DNA from: Serripes groenlandicus
Lineage: Eukaryota > Mollusca > Bivalvia > Cardiida > Cardiidae
Length of the DNA stretch: 64,000 nt
NCBI GenBank assembly: GCA_031761405.1
Contig: JASEVX010000011.1
Span: 35,455,955-35,519,954, forward strand
Direction of reading: 5' to 3'
Below the pieces are notes generated by a model that worked only from the letters and a program-made list of their open reading frames with translations, was not told the origin of the DNA and searched no databases. Below are positions 1 through 11,830 of the stretch, one piece after another (the stretch's first letter is position 1; each line of letters opens with the position of its first letter). Made by a program: the position numbers and the translations under genes.

Positions 1-550
1 TTGAGTTGGAATTAGAATGCTATTCAATAAATATTAGTAAATACGGACGCAAGGCGTCATTTTGAGAAGAAAGGGGTGGGAGGGGCGGGTAAGTCATTTA
101 TAACGGGAAATCCAAAAGAAGACAAGCGATGAAGACTATCAATAATCAAAGTTGATCAAACGAGATCCATATAAACCGGTCCTGTTGATCCAGGGGATTT
201 CTCTCAGTGTATCAGGGCGCGGACCGCGTCAGGCGAAAACTGAGTGCGGCTTTCTTTATACGAACACTGGAGATCAATGCGAGTCTGTGATGTGTGATGC
301 ATACGCATTGTCTCTCGTCAAAGTACGTGTGTACGTGTTATGTATGTCTATATCTATATTCTGTCAAAACAGAATATTCCACAGGTTTTAATGAGAACAG
401 TGACGACCCGGACGAGTCTGTGATAGGCACTGTCTCCCCAAAGACTCCACTGTCCGTCTATGTGTACGTGTTATGTATGCTTATATCTATCTCTGCAAGG
501 AATTGAACATTGAAAATTCACGCGGGTCTGTAAGTACGTATAATCTCGTC
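1..550. repeat. Diverged direct repeat
   Basis: Two related stretches, about 270-365 and 405-510, share GAGTCTGTGAT and the string GTGTACGTGTTATGTATG followed by CTATATCTAT. They look like an old tandem duplication of roughly 130 bp. No gene is seen. Confidence 0.4.
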
Positions 551-833
551 AGGGTCCAATTCCACCATCATTACTTAGCGTTAAGTAATACTTATATACA
601 TAACAGCATATTTCATGATTTTCGTTTTCCTAACATTTGTTAAAAAAAATAATGGTTGAATGTATTTAAGTATATGAAAAAGTTTACTTAAAAAGCTACC
701 CTGCTGACTAACAATTCTGTTTAAGAAAATAAATATTTTGACATTTTTTAAAAGAGAAACAAAAATGATGAAATATCCTTTGAAGTATTTAAGCATTACT
801 TAACGCTAAGTATGGTTGGTGGAATTGGACCCT
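551..833. mobile_element. Terminal-inverted-repeat element, 283 bp
   Basis: Left end AGGGTCCAATTCCACCA followed by ACTTAGCGTTAAGTAAT; the right end is its near-perfect inverse complement over about 42 bp. The inner part is AT-rich and non-coding. No clear target duplication, and the only copy in the window. Superfamily unknown. Confidence 0.65.
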
Positions 834-2150
834 AAGCCTTTACTGTCCACGTACGTGTAATAAAATCCAAGATGTAACTTCTGTCAGAAAGTTAATAGAC
901 CTAATTGTTTGTATTGCCTACTTACCTTTATTTTGCGACAAACCATAAATACATCAAGACCCAACGATAAAGATCATGCAGTGTAAATAGGCATTCAGAC
1001 CAACCCTGTAATGCTCTAGGTTGTTAATACTGAAATGAATCGTCACAGTGAGACGAGTTTTTTCTGAGTACCGACAGCAAAGATTCAAGTAAATGGATAT
1101 AAGACCAATAAAATCCGTCTTTTCTAGAGCCCGGAATACCCCATCACCCCCTTTACGCAATGCGCGGCGCCCGATATTTATTTAGTCATTTGTCCATCGT
1201 TTATTCACAATGATACAGTTATCATTTCCATTATCTCGCTCCATTGAAACGCTTATTTGCTCCTTAAATCGCAAACACCGACCCTCTCGTTTTAATAAAA
1301 CACTGTTACTTATCATAGAGGCGTTTAGTTGATCTTTCTTTACACAGAGCGGCTACGGCATACTAACCGAGTCCTCTTTCTTTTTACAGCAACAAAAGAC
1401 AAAACAATGAAAAGGCACAATGAAGGTCCCTAAATGCAAGAGGAGAGAAGGCATTATCGTTCGTGTAGGTGCACTTTAGCGCATTTAAGGCAGACGACTT
1501 TTGAAAGCATTGAAACAAAACAAGAAATTCCTCTTTAAGAGCAATTTCTTCGTTTTTTTTCGTTTACCATGATGGTCTTTTTAATAACGTTACTTTCATT
1601 AATAGAGAATACTCTTTGTTTTTTAATTATTCGGTTTAACCACGTTTGTGACAGAATATGTTTTGCAATGTTAAAAGATAAAACAAATTCCATTTGATGT
1701 TTATCGATCGTTTTAAATCAACATGTTTTTGACACAAGTAAAATGCACTAAGAGCAAAAGTCTGAAATGTTAAATAGGGAAAAAAAAGAGTTGTAAAACC
1801 TTCACCGTACCTTGTAGTGAATTTCTACCAAATATCGACAAAATAAAAAATATAACGTCTCTTTTTGAGATGGCGCAATAAACAGAAGTTCGTCGGTTCT
1901 TTATCCGAGGCAAGGTATAAAGTATACATTCAATAATAGATCAAATTTATCTATTTAACAAATGTGCCTTTCATCAACTTTGTCACTTTCCCCTTTCAAA
2001 AGTTACGAACGAGATTAACAATTATGCAAACCTGTCCTAAAGGAGAGGCCCGTCATTCCGGGCCCCACCCGACTATTTCATTCATTTACAGAACAGAACA
2101 GAACAGATATTTTATAATTTATTTTTCATCTTAAGCATACACAGCTCATG
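834..2150. other. Non-coding stretch
   Basis: No gene or intact repeat recognised. Near 1490-1565 there is a remnant of the TTAA MITE family (GCAGACGACTT and GAGCAATTTCTTC). Confidence 0.4.
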
Positions 2151-2154
2151 GTTG

Positions 2155-2330
2155 ATATTCACAAATATACATACATACATGGTTAAGATGTAATTAAGTT
2201 TAATTTAGATCTATATATGTACATATATAAACACACATATATACACACGCAAATGTATATGTATATACATATACCCATATATATACAAACATACATATAT
2301 ACTAATTTCAATATTATATATATATATATG
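2155..2330. repeat. AT/CA-rich low-complexity tract
   Basis: Irregular TA, CATA and TATG runs, for example (TA)n near 2315-2328. Confidence 0.7.
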
Positions 2331-2494
2331 TGATCCCTCCATTCATGCTTAATTCATTTATGTATTTTCAGCTTTTATGAAAGAAAGTCAGTGATAAAAC
2401 CCTATCAGGAAAGCACCGTTGCAGCACTTCTGATTAGAGCTGCTGCTACTACGTTGTTTTCAATAGACAGCTTCAATCAAGGAATGTTTTCGAA

Positions 2495-2727
2495 TTAACC
2501 CTTTCCCTATTACGACAATTCTGCAGCAGACGACTTTGAACATTTTTTGTCAAAAAATAGAAAATCTCTATAATTGAATGGATAACATTCTTTGACTAAA
2601 AGTGGAAAACATTGTGTCAAACGAAGAAATTGCTCGTTTTGAGCAATTTCTCCTTTTGTCACTATGTTTTCAAAAAGCCGTCTGCTGCAGAGGGTTCAGA
2701 AAGCGACTATATGATCGAAAGGGTTAA
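2495..2727 (+). mobile_element. Family A TTAA MITE
   Basis: TTAACCCTTTCCC at the left and GAAAGGGTTAA at the right. Family A layout (shared by all copies): TTAA + CCCTTTCCCTCATA, GCAGCAGACGACTTTGAAC, CTATAATTGAATGGATAAC, central hairpin GAAATTGCTC...GAGCAATTTC, CCGTCTGCTGCAGAGGCGTC, TATGAGGGAAAGGG + TTAA. About 230 bp and non-coding. TTAA target and CCC termini are as in piggyBac-type transposons. Forward copy, GCTC/GAGC hairpin. Confidence 0.85.
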
Positions 2728-2847
2728 AATAATATAATCGACTTATCGCATGTTCGAGTTATCGGCAGTCCATTGTACAGTAGACCTTCAGAGCTTTAGA
2801 TAAGGGGCATTTTTCATGTTCTAAAATCCTTATTTGAAATGCAAACT

Positions 2848-2912
2848 CTATGTTGTGGGTACTCAAAAGAATTGTCTCAGTGGGACGATTCTTTTGAGTA
2901 CCCACAACATAG
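2848..2912. repeat. Family D hairpin
   Basis: Arms CTATGTTGTGGGTACTCAAA and its complement, about 27 bp each, separated by a short loop. The surroundings (AGAGCTTTAGATAAGG upstream, TATCTAG downstream) suggest it is the centre of a larger palindromic element of about 200 bp. Confidence 0.65.
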
Positions 2913-3039
2913 GATTTGGTTGAGTAATAAGAGAAATAGTGTGGGGGAAAGACATGTTCACTCCCTCTTATCTAGTCCTCAGGACCTTGATACAAACTAT
3001 ACGAGCAGTAAATCAACGTTGATCATTTGAGATAAATTT

Positions 3040-3209
3040 AGACCAATACTAGAAAAGCAGCCAGTTGCTTGGGAAGATTGTTGTGTGGAGTACTGGTGCG
3101 TGAAAACCAGGAAACATATGAGTATGTGAACTGGCCGCCGTGATATGACTGAGAAATTGTTAAAAACGGCGTTAAACCCCAATCAATCAATAAAAAAAGA
3201 CCAATACTA
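3040..3209 (+). mobile_element. 5'-truncated SINE with target duplication
   Basis: Body 3052-3197 ends in GGCGTTAAACCCC and (AATC)n. It is flanked by 12 bp direct repeats AGACCAATACTA at 3040-3051 and 3198-3209. The same 3' half recurs at 11605, 25003 and 53255. Fits a RUDI/V-SINE-type retroposon. Confidence 0.85.
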
Positions 3210-3692
3210 ACCTTGCTGCATACACCCTGCAAAAGTCACAAGCCACTGCATCGTCAAACTGCCCTAAACAAGTATAGAGATTACGTAATTGAGTAAACGC
3301 TGCATTAAGCATGCACATAACGTTCTATTGATTCTTTGCTGGGGCCTCTAATAGCTAAGGAAGCTACATTTCTTTGCCTAGGTAGGGTAAACATTAGATA
3401 CTTTTGTATTCATTGAATCTACCGTTGAAATGATTAGCTAACAGTCAAAGATCATGTTTGACAAATATCAAGGTACAGATGTAGAGGTATTTCATATACA
3501 TGTAAAATGTCGGCGACAGAATAGAATAGGAAAAGAATGTTCCAAAACGAAGCATTCGCTGTCAAATAACAAACAGTTATATGCTTTGCTAGTATCAGTT
3601 TCTTACTGAGAAGATTTCTATATTACCGGGTCAGTGACAGAATATTTGTTTACAACAATATGAGAAAGGAATAATTTGGTTACCAATTGTCG

Positions 3693-3948
3693 AGTCGCAG
3701 TAGCTCAGTTATTGACGACGAGGGCTATCGATCCAGTGGTAGTAGGTTCGATTCTCCGGCTCGGCCATTTATTCTATCCGATGGATACTCTAGCGTTAAT
3801 CATCATCTACAAATAAGCTAACAGCTCTTTCGCAAATGTAACTATTTGCCTTGGAAGGCTATTGCGTGAAGTAATGGTACGCGAGAACGACGAAAGTTTG
3901 GTGACCTTTTAGCCTTGATAGCTGAAATTCTATTGAAAGTGAAAATAA
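3693..3948 (+). mobile_element. SINE, near full length
   Basis: tRNA-like head with an A-box-like TAGCTCAGT (about 3703) and a B-box GGTTCGATTC (about 3747), then a body related to the other SINEs and a degraded 3' tail. Confidence 0.65.
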
Positions 3949-4029
3949 AACTTCAAACAATCCATCAACTGTACCAATGAAGGAAACGGTTAATGGCGGT
4001 CTTACCCTTCCAACAGGTTAACGAACTCT

Positions 4030-4266
4030 TTAAACTCTTTCCCTCATACGACAATTCTGCAGCAAACGACTTTGAACATATTTTGTCAACAAATAGAAAA
4101 TCTCTATAATTGAATGGATAACCTATGACTAAAAGTGTAAAACATTGTGGCAAAATGAGAAATTGCTCGTTTTGAGCAATTTCTTCTTTTGTCACTATGT
4201 TTTCAAAAAGCCGTCTGCTGCAGAGGCGGCAGAAAACGTCTACATGTATATGAGGGAAAGGGTTAA
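4030..4266 (+). mobile_element. Family A TTAA MITE
   Basis: Forward copy; left border TTAAACTCTTTCCCTCATA (slightly altered), right GAAAGGGTTAA. GCTC/GAGC hairpin. A family C element starts 9 bp further on. Confidence 0.82.
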
Positions 4267-4274
4267 CGAACGCT

Positions 4275-4462
4275 TTAAACTCTGTCAGCGCCGAACTTTC
4301 CATTTACAAAATCGGACGTCTCGATTTTTTATACAATAAGAGTTTTGGAATATTTTGATAACTACAAGTCAAACAATGCTGATTTCAGGTGAGACAGATC
4401 GTTACGAGCTGACTCATTGTTGGCAAAAACCTTAATATTGCCTTTGGTGCTGAAAGAGTTAA
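4275..4462. mobile_element. Family C TTAA MITE
   Basis: Borders TTAA; termini CTCTTTCAGCGCCGAA-type and GGCGCTGAAAGAG-type (here with small changes). The family is about 190-220 bp with a central palindrome around GAGACAGCTCG...CGAGCTG, flanked by AACAATGCTGATTTC and its inverse. This copy lacks one arm of the central palindrome. Confidence 0.75.
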
Positions 4463-4689
4463 ACCCGCTAAATAATATGAATGAAATGAAATGTGTCCGT
4501 TGGCAAATCTACCATTTTCAGCTTATTTTATTGATAGACATGGCCTCGAAATTAAAACGCTGCATCTTGCTTCTGATATGCCTTTAATAGTCACTGCGGT
4601 TGACACACAAAAACCCATCAGCGAAGTGAATGAAAAGAATGTGAGATTAACATAGTGATTGATTGGATTTGAACGCTGGTTTTCAACAA

Positions 4690-4769
4690 TATTTCAGTTA
4701 TTGATTGATTGATTGATTGATTGATTAAATTGATTGATTGAGTATGTATTGATTGATTGATTTGATTGG

Positions 4770-4827
<58 letters not shown>

Positions 4828-5078
4828 TAGGTTAAACGCCGTTTCCAACAAAATTAGAGTCATATCACTGCGGTCAGTTCACCTATATACTAATGTATTT
4901 CCTTTTTCTCAAACACTCCACGTTTTCAAGCAACTGGCTGCTTTTTCACATAGACTCTTAGCCCATCGGTGGAAGACGAATGTTGACTTTTGTTAATCAC
5001 CGGAAAGAATAATTGGTCGACCCTGGGAACGAACTCAGGACCAACGGATTGATACTGACTGAGCTATCGTGACAAAAG
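4690..5078 (-). mobile_element. Full-length SINE with long (ATCA)n tail
   Basis: Read on the minus strand: tRNA-like head (TAGCTCAGTCAGTA A-box; GAGTTCGTTCCC B-box) near 5020-5075, central body with AGCAGCCAGTTGCTTG, tail GGCGTTTAACC and a run of about 30 ATCA units (4690-4825 in plus-strand GATT phase). One of the most complete copies in the window. Confidence 0.82.
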
Positions 5079-5342
5079 AATGTGAGATGAAACAATGCCC
5101 ACCATCAGTTACGGCTAGACGTCGATTCGTCAATTAATTAATTACGGATTTTTGCCCGGACATGATTCGGTCATATAAGATGTCCCTTACTGTGAGCCCA
5201 ATCATTTAATAAAACGGTTCAAATAGCAAGTTTATCCGATCCGTTCTTCCCGAGTTGCGGAGACGTGCGCCTACATGATCACATCGTAAATGAGCCGCGT
5301 CATACAAAAACCGTACTTCGGACATTTTTTTAATTAAACGAT

Positions 5343-5573
5343 TCCTAAATGCAGACGATTTTTGGCGTATTTGCAGCAGCCGATTTAAAAAGAAAAAACG
5401 TTGTGTCAAATGACAAAATAATGCGCACAATGAGCAACTTTTCATTTTTCCCAAAAGGTTTTCAATTATATTCAGTGATTCATCTTTCATTTTGGAAGTT
5501 TCCATACGTTTGACTTCATGTTTTCAATGCCGTCTGCTGGAGAATGTGTGGTATTTGGGAAAGAGTAATTGAC
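5343..5573. mobile_element. Old TTAA MITE relative (A')
   Basis: GCAGACGATTTTTGGCG, GCAGCAGCCGA and CCGTCTGCTGGAG with a final GGGAAAGAG; the hairpin and borders are decayed. Confidence 0.5.
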
Positions 5574-5579
5574 AATTGT

Positions 5580-6290
5580 GATCAGACCCCATATTTCATA
5601 TTTGTGAATAAATCGTGCGTGTATAAACCGTTTTTCATAATCGTAAATGGTTCGTGTACGTTATGACGGAGAAGAGGGAAACGTGAGATTAGACTGCACG
5701 GACGCTTATTCTAATCTGTAGTTTGAGCCTATGATACTGGCCATTCTTAAAGCATAAACAAATTCCACAAGCTCTGGCTGCGGATACGAGACTATATCTC
5801 TGTTGTAAATGCAGCTAGTACAGAAAAGCTGGAACTGACGTTCCATTGTGTGACTACACATGCGCACTGATATTATGACGTCACAAAGAATATTTGATCG
5901 GGGATTATTTTTGTCGTGACATAGGCTTAAGTATCAGTTTATCTCCTTTGCCGCTTTATCAGATTCCTTTTCGCCTCTTTCCGCTCATTTGCCTCCGTTA
6001 ATTCGCTCGGTAAGCCCATCCCCTCATCCAAGATGGCAACCGAATACTTTAATGGGATGGATTTTATTTCACAATGATTAGAAAGTAAGGTATCGATAAC
6101 ACATCACCCAAAATGTACCGTTATTCTGAAATCGATTTTAAATGTTTATAGATTAGAAACCGTGCTCACTCAAGCGGTATGGGAGAGGATACAGCCACCC
6201 TATTGTTTTCCCATCCGATGAGTTGTACCCACATGCGTTAACCCGAACATGTAGCGATCGCAAAATATGAAACATACATGTTGCCAACTA
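5580..6290. other. Non-coding stretch
   Basis: No gene or clear repeat seen. Confidence 0.4.
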
Positions 6291-6295
6291 GAAGT

Positions 6296-6557
6296 CAGCC
6301 GTTCCGTTAGAAAACCAACATAAGGGCCTCTGCGTAATGTATCGACCCAGTTCGGCATGTGCAGTCCCTGCAGGCTAATCCGGGCCGACACATTCCGTCT
6401 CAGTGCGATAGAGGTATAGAGTAATGATTCCTGAAACAGAAAATCCACAGGAGGCGAAAATTGTCTGTCTGGGTTAGCCTTCGAGGGATGCTTAGGCTGA
6501 TCCGGGTCGATCATTTACGCAGAGTCCACAATGTTGGTTTTCTCGCGAGACGGCTCA
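6296..6557. mobile_element. Family B TIR element (GAGCCG type)
   Basis: Termini AGCCGTTCCGTTAGAAAACC and GTTTTCTCGCGAGACGGCTC. Flanked by AAGT on both sides. Family B: 220-265 bp, largely self-complementary, shared inner strings CCGACACATTCCGTCTCAG, GGTATAGAGTAATGATTCC and AGGCGAAAAGTGTCTGTCC. Confidence 0.8.
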
Positions 6558-6597
6558 AGTGGTAACATACGGTTGTTTATACTGAAATGTGTTTGAA

Positions 6598-6903
6598 TAA
6601 TTGGTTGATAGGAGCTAAACACCGTTTTCAACGGCATTTCGATTTTATCACGACAGCCGGCTCAACTTACGTGCTTTTCATCGTTTGCCCGCCCCCGTAC
6701 GCCATACATCATTCTTCCCCCAGGCAACTGACTATCTCCCAACATTATACTATTTAGTATATTGGTAGAAGACGAATAGCGCTTGTCACAGTGAATCTTG
6801 TCGATTATCGTAAATAACGAATGGCCGAGTCTGTTATCGAACACACGACCACAACCCCTGGAATGACAGCCCGTGTCCCTACCGACTGAGTTACCGGGGC
6901 TCG
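6598..6903 (-). mobile_element. SINE
   Basis: Minus-strand copy: tail complement TAAACACCGTTTTCAACG at 6617, body with TGGTAGAAGACGAATAGCGC, head complement near 6850-6902 ending ACTGAGTTACCGGGGC. Confidence 0.65.
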
Positions 6904-7080
6904 GCCCCAAACAGCATCGTACCAAGGCAACTGACTACCTTCCAACATTCACTAGTTGGCCCTTTGCTGGAGAACGAATTACACTAGCTACAATGATGTT
7001 TGTTAGACTGGGGAGAAAATGGCCGAGCCGGGATTCAAACTCACTAACAGATTTACAAAATACTTGTTGTATAACGAAGA
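6904..7080 (-). mobile_element. SINE head fragment
   Basis: Repeats the body and head of the previous element (CCAACATTCACTAGTTGG, then GGGATTCAAACTC as a minus-strand B-box), giving two SINEs in tandem. Confidence 0.5.
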
Positions 7081-7379
7081 TGTACCAGCACGGACAAGTT
7101 TAAACATGGAGTGCAATCATTTGGAAGAAACAATTACAAATAAAGTTGTCACAATATTAAATATCTTCAGCCAAACAATAATACCTTCTTCCCATGCAAC
7201 GATTTCAGTTTCACTACCCACAGCGTTACAAAGGGACGCATTGTCTTCTTTCCCTAGCGATAGGATTTTATCACCCAATTCAAGCCCACGATCTCTGATT
7301 GAGTATCGATTGACTCTCTTCAATCGATTTATTGAAATAATGATCAGTTTAAGATCCGTATCAAGCTAAAACGTGTTTC

Positions 7380-8070
7380 AAGTCGCAAAGATGCAAACAG
7401 TGAATTTCCTGTCAAGTATTATAATCATTGACAACACCAACATACGTGAACTTTCGACATGTGTAGATAAGGATCAATTAGTGCATCCATGTTTTAATAT
7501 TCCAATACATAATGTGTTTCGGAAGTTTCTTGTAAGCCTCTGTGATTATTTGACAACTAGTGCAGATCAAATATTGACTGCACGGGTGCGACGTCTGATC
7601 TGGACCTTCATTGGTCGAAGTTGCCCTAAGAGTGGTATTACCCAGGTCATCACTTATATTGACAAGTACTCATTTGTGGCACGTTTTGTCAACATCCTAA
7701 GCCTGGTCTTAGTTAAGACGGTCTTGAATCCGACTATATTAATGAAACGATTCCTGAGTCCTAAAATCAGTTTATAAAGACAGTTTCAGAAGTTTTTAAA
7801 AGCAAAGTACCGAATTCCCATGATTTGTTTTGATCTATATCCTCGCCTTTTGAAGACATAATGCATATTAACGGGAATGGTCTTTACTTATAATTAGAAT
7901 TAAACAAACAATTCAGCACGATATTGCACTGCACGAATGTGCATGCTCATGGTCAACATTGTTTGGAAGTGCCGTTTAAGATCGTATATGAAAAGATACG
8001 CAAGGGTTGATTAAAACCGTATATAGTAGGTTTAAGTGTGTTTATTTTTATTATGCTTTACGTTGTAATC
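7380..8070. other. Non-coding stretch with an unassigned open frame
   Basis: An open frame of 134 codons (7376-7777) exists, but its product matches no family I know and has no domain-like pattern. Treated as chance. Confidence 0.35.
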
Positions 8071-8074
8071 AAAA

Positions 8075-8235
8075 GTATTTCAGTTATATCACGGGGATTA
8101 CTGGGTAAGCTACCAGTACTAACGGTCTACAGCAACCATGAGCGCCAATGAGGGAAGCCATTACTACAACCTTTTAAGTCTTTGGTATGACCTGACCGGA
8201 TTATCCCGGCTCCAAAACTATAAAAGTTTGAGCTG
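8075..8235 (-). mobile_element. SINE fragment
   Basis: TTCAGTTATATCACGGGG (inverse of the common SINE 3' region) followed by GGTATGACCTGACCGG as in the element at 14885. Confidence 0.55.
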
Positions 8236-8824
8236 TGCTCAAGCATCTGATTAGTCGGAAGCCAATTCGTTCTCCAAATTGACCAATCAAAAGTGTTATA
8301 GTTTCGGACCCATCAGCATGCAGGTCTCCCTCGGACACTGACCACGAAGGAGGTAAATGATTACGTAAAGCGAATTTAGTATCCGAAGAATATGAACATG
8401 AAGTCAATGGGAAGTTCTTGTATACATAGATGCATCGATTAGAAGTTCAGCCTATAACTTTATTGAAAAGGCGTAATATGCCGTTTAAAGAAGGAAAGAA
8501 AGAATAAAATCTCACTAATTTATAAAAACAACAAGAAAGTGTTGTTCATGATATGATATTGATCGTGAAAGGTCATTTAGTTCAAACTTATATATCATGA
8601 CGGTCAGTACATGTGAGGGATAGTAGACAATGGCATCGCATTACACGGGTACCAGCTACGTAGGTCGTTTTCTTTTCTTTCTTTCTTTTTCTTGTTTTTG
8701 TTTTTAAATATATGTAACCGTTTCAGTCCTGTGAATAAGTATGTGGAGGTCGTGACCATCCTCCCTCATACATAGCAATACATACAACATTAATAAATAT
8801 TTGGTAGTTTCTCTGGTTTTAAAG

Positions 8825-9000
8825 TTTAAAAGTTATATCACGGCGACAGATCACGGGTACATGATCCCTTTGAAGACCAAACAGTTTTAGGATAGAAACT
8901 GTACCATGGCTATAAGAGCATTCCTTCGACACAGCTTTAAGCGAGCATGGAACCAAGGAGGCTATACTACCAGTAGTTCACGACACTGATAACCAAGTGC
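8825..9000 (-). mobile_element. SINE fragment
   Basis: AGTTATATCACGGCGACAG and ACCAAGGAGGCTATACTACC shared with other SINEs in the window. Confidence 0.45.
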
Positions 9001-9057
9001 AGGATGAATCTTTCAGTATATGGTGAACATTGATTTGTTTTTGTTTTAATCTTTTTT

Positions 9058-9205
9058 TTTACGCCGTTTTTAACTGTATTTCAGTAATATCACGGGCGTT
9101 CGTAGGATCATTTACGATTACTACCAGCGGAAATGACCGGTAGGAAATACCGACCTTTAGCGACTCTACACGGAAATCACCGAACCAAGGAGGGATGTTC
9201 TACCT
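9058..9205 (-). mobile_element. SINE 3' fragment
   Basis: ACGCCGTTTTTAACTGTATT and CAGTAATATCACGGGCG: inverse of the SINE 3' end. Confidence 0.55.
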
Positions 9206-9224
9206 TAACTATTTTTAGTTTAGA

Positions 9225-9440
9225 CCACCTCGCTGGAATAGTGGCCTCATGAATGTCCGCCTCGTGTGTGAGAGATTGCGGTTTCGATCCCCGGTCGGGT
9301 CATACCAAAGACTTAAAAATGGTAGTAACGGCTTTCCCTCCATGGCACTCAGGGTTGTCGGGTGAGCATAACGGCTGACAGCATGATTCAAATATTAATT
9401 ATTTGATCTAGTGAGTCTGCTCAGGGACAAACTAAAAACC
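9225..9440 (+). mobile_element. SINE with tRNA-like head
   Basis: B-box GGTTTCGATCCCC at about 9281 and the body CCAAAGACTTAAAAATGG also found at 29832. The A-box region is CTCGCTGGAATAGTGG. Confidence 0.6.
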
Positions 9441-9792
9441 CTTTTTTAGTTTAAACTTATTTATCGTACATCGATTGTGAAGAAATAAAAGATTTCCAGC
9501 GTTATAAATATTAATGACACTTGATGTCTGTTTCCTTAAGACTCAACCAGTACTCGGCGTCGTTTATGTGGATAAATACCAAAATGCACGTGATTCGAGA
9601 CCAGGGACCTTTGGTACGAGAGGCGGACGATCTACGAGTGCATCACTGGCTTCCACTTACACTATTTGAATGACCAGATGGCAAACCAGGAAAGTCCAGG
9701 AGCGCAAACCGAGTTAGGTCATTTTTCGTGGCTGCGAACTGTGACATATGCGACCACTTTAGGCTCGGGCGACCGAAGCTTTCATTGTTCTC

Positions 9793-10022
9793 TTAACCCT
9801 TTTCCACATACAGACGCTTTCTGACGCCTCTGCAGCAGACGACTTTTGAAAACACTGTTACAAAAGGAAAAATTGCTCAAAATGAGCAATTTCTCCTTTT
9901 GCCACGATTGTTTCAATCTTTTTTCAGTATTTATACTCTCATTTACAGTGATTTACAATAATGTTTCCAAGATGTGTTGAAAGTCGTCTGCTGTAGATTG
10001 TTTGTATGTGGGAAATGGTTAA
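9793..10022 (-). mobile_element. A' TTAA MITE
   Basis: TTAACCCTTTTCCACATA to GTGGGAAATGGTTAA with the GAAAAATTGCTC...GAGCAATTTCTCC hairpin. Older relative of family A (termini CCCAC/GTGGG instead of CCCTC/GAGGG). Confidence 0.75.
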
Positions 10023-10104
10023 CGCGTACAACGTAAAGATGTAGATCAAAATGTGAGATAAATTGGAGATGAAACAAGAACGCCGCCGAAACCTCAGACC
10101 ATAC

Positions 10105-10301
10105 GCGTACGCATTTAAAACGTTTGCAGCAGACTACTTCTGAAAATATAATGAGAAAAGAAGCTACTGCTCATGATGAGCACTGTCGTCTTTTCCCACA
10201 ATAAGTTAACTTCGACTGGTAGAGAGAATGTCCAAATATTTGCCAAGCTATTTTACGAAGTCATCTGCTGTAGATCTCTTTTATGTTGGAAAGGGTTAGC
10301 T
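10105..10301 (-). mobile_element. A' TTAA MITE, left end decayed
   Basis: GCAGCAGACTACTTCTGAAA, a CTGCTCATGATGAGCA hairpin, CATCTGCTGTAGATC and GGAAAGGGTTA. Confidence 0.55.
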
Positions 10302-10517
10302 GGACTGTTTCTCTAAAGCTTCGATGATAAACATATAATACTCATATCTGTGTCCCGAAAAGGGTCTAATAAGGGGTACCGTGATATATCCCCACGATGT
10401 CCGGCTTAGTCCGTGGCCCTTTTGTTCTTTTATCAGTCCTATCTAATAATACAAGGTGATGGTCGAGGAGCTCAGACCCACTGTCCGCCTGTTGGGAATA
10501 ACGTCGTGGAAAAAGGA

Positions 10518-10751
10518 TTAACCCTTTCAAATATACAACAAATCTAAATCATACCAACATGTATAACATTTCCACAAACTATGAAATATTATCTATAAAT
10601 GAAACTATAATAATCGCATAGTTTTTAAAACGTTGTAGTAAAGGAATAAATTACTAATTATGAGCAATTTCTTCTTTTATCACGATAGTATTAAAAGCAG
10701 TATGCTGCATATACGACGGTCAGAAAGCGTCTACATTGTGTGAAAGGGTAA
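10518..10751 (+). mobile_element. A' TTAA MITE
   Basis: TTAACCCTTTCAAATATAC to GTGTGAAAGGGTAAA; hairpin near 10650-10675. Confidence 0.6.
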
Positions 10752-10972
10752 AGGATGGTCAAGTCAGCCGCCAGATTAGGAAAAATGAAAGGGGATACAG
10801 CTATTAATCGGCGGACGACGGACTTAACAGAGTGTTGATTCAATTTAAATCTATCAAAAGAAAGTCTTTATTTCGGCGGAAATTAACACAAAGGGACGCA
10901 AAAGATGAGATAAAGATTTTAATATTTGTGATGCAGTAGCTTTCAATTATAATGACAATGGTAGCGCACAAA

Positions 10973-11212
10973 TGAGCCGTCCCGCGAGAAAACCAACGGT
11001 ATGGCCTCTGCGTAATGTATCGACCCAGATCAGCATCCGGGCCGACACGTTCCGTCTCAGGGGGATAGAGGTATAGAGTAATGATTCCTGAAACAGAAAA
11101 TCTACAGGAGGCGGAAAGTGTCTGTCCGGGTTAGCCTGTGCGGCATGCTTATGCTGATCCGGGTCGATACATTACGCAGTCCACACGGTTGGTTTTCTCG
11201 CGGGACGACACA
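10973..11212. mobile_element. Family B TIR element
   Basis: TGAGCCGTCCCGCGAGAAAA to TTTTCTCGCGGGACGACAC, flanked by AAAT on both sides. Confidence 0.8.
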
Positions 11213-11403
11213 AATGGAGAATCTTTAAAAATAAGGTATGCCAAGCGCATCACAAAGTGAATTAAATTTTGAATTATACTATTTTAAAAAAGAAAATGAA
11301 AATCTTTTTGGAAACCACGTTTTCCATAATTATTTCAAAACTCGTCTTCTGTATAGGCAGGAAAAGTGGACTACGTCTGGTAAAGGTGAATTAGTTCACG
11401 GAT

Positions 11404-11486
11404 AAGTCTGCGCGGACTGAGCAGGCTGGTCTGGATCGACACATTCCGCAGAGGCCATAATGTTGGTTTTCTCGCGGGACGGCTCA
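11404..11486. mobile_element. Family B right-end fragment
   Basis: CTGCGCGGACTGAGCAGGCT to GGTTTTCTCGCGGGACGGCT. Left half missing. Confidence 0.65.
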
Positions 11487-11604
11487 ATTATGTATTTATC
11501 GTTTTCAGTGATGTTTTCTTCACTCCCACGGCGGCCAGTTAACCGTGAAATAACCAGAAAATGTTGAAAACGGCATAAAATACCATATTAACAAACAAAT
11601 ATTG

Positions 11605-11609
11605 GATGG

Positions 11610-11641
<32 letters not shown>

Positions 11642-11830
11642 GGTTTAACGCCGTTTTTAACAATTTCTCAGTCATATCACGGCGGCCAGTTCACATACTC
11701 ATGGTTTCCTGGTTTTCCATCACCAGTACTCCACACAACAATCTTTCCAAGCAACTGGCTGCTTTTCCACATAGACATAGCCCATTGGTGGAAGACGAAT
11801 GACGCATGTCGCATTGAATTTTGTCAAATG
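11605..11830 (-). mobile_element. SINE, 3' half
   Basis: (GATT)n at 11608-11640, GGGGTTTAACGCCG, CATATCACGGCGGCCAGTTC and AGCAACTGGCTGC. Same 3' part as the element at 3052, opposite orientation. Confidence 0.78.

Noticed and set aside
3693..3775. Possible tRNA gene
   Set aside because: A- and B-box-like sequences are present, but the cloverleaf is not intact and a SINE body follows; it is a SINE head.
7376..7777. 134-codon open frame on the plus strand
   Set aside because: No recognisable domain, ordinary AT-rich composition, no splice or promoter context; a frame of this size is plausible by chance in 64 kb.
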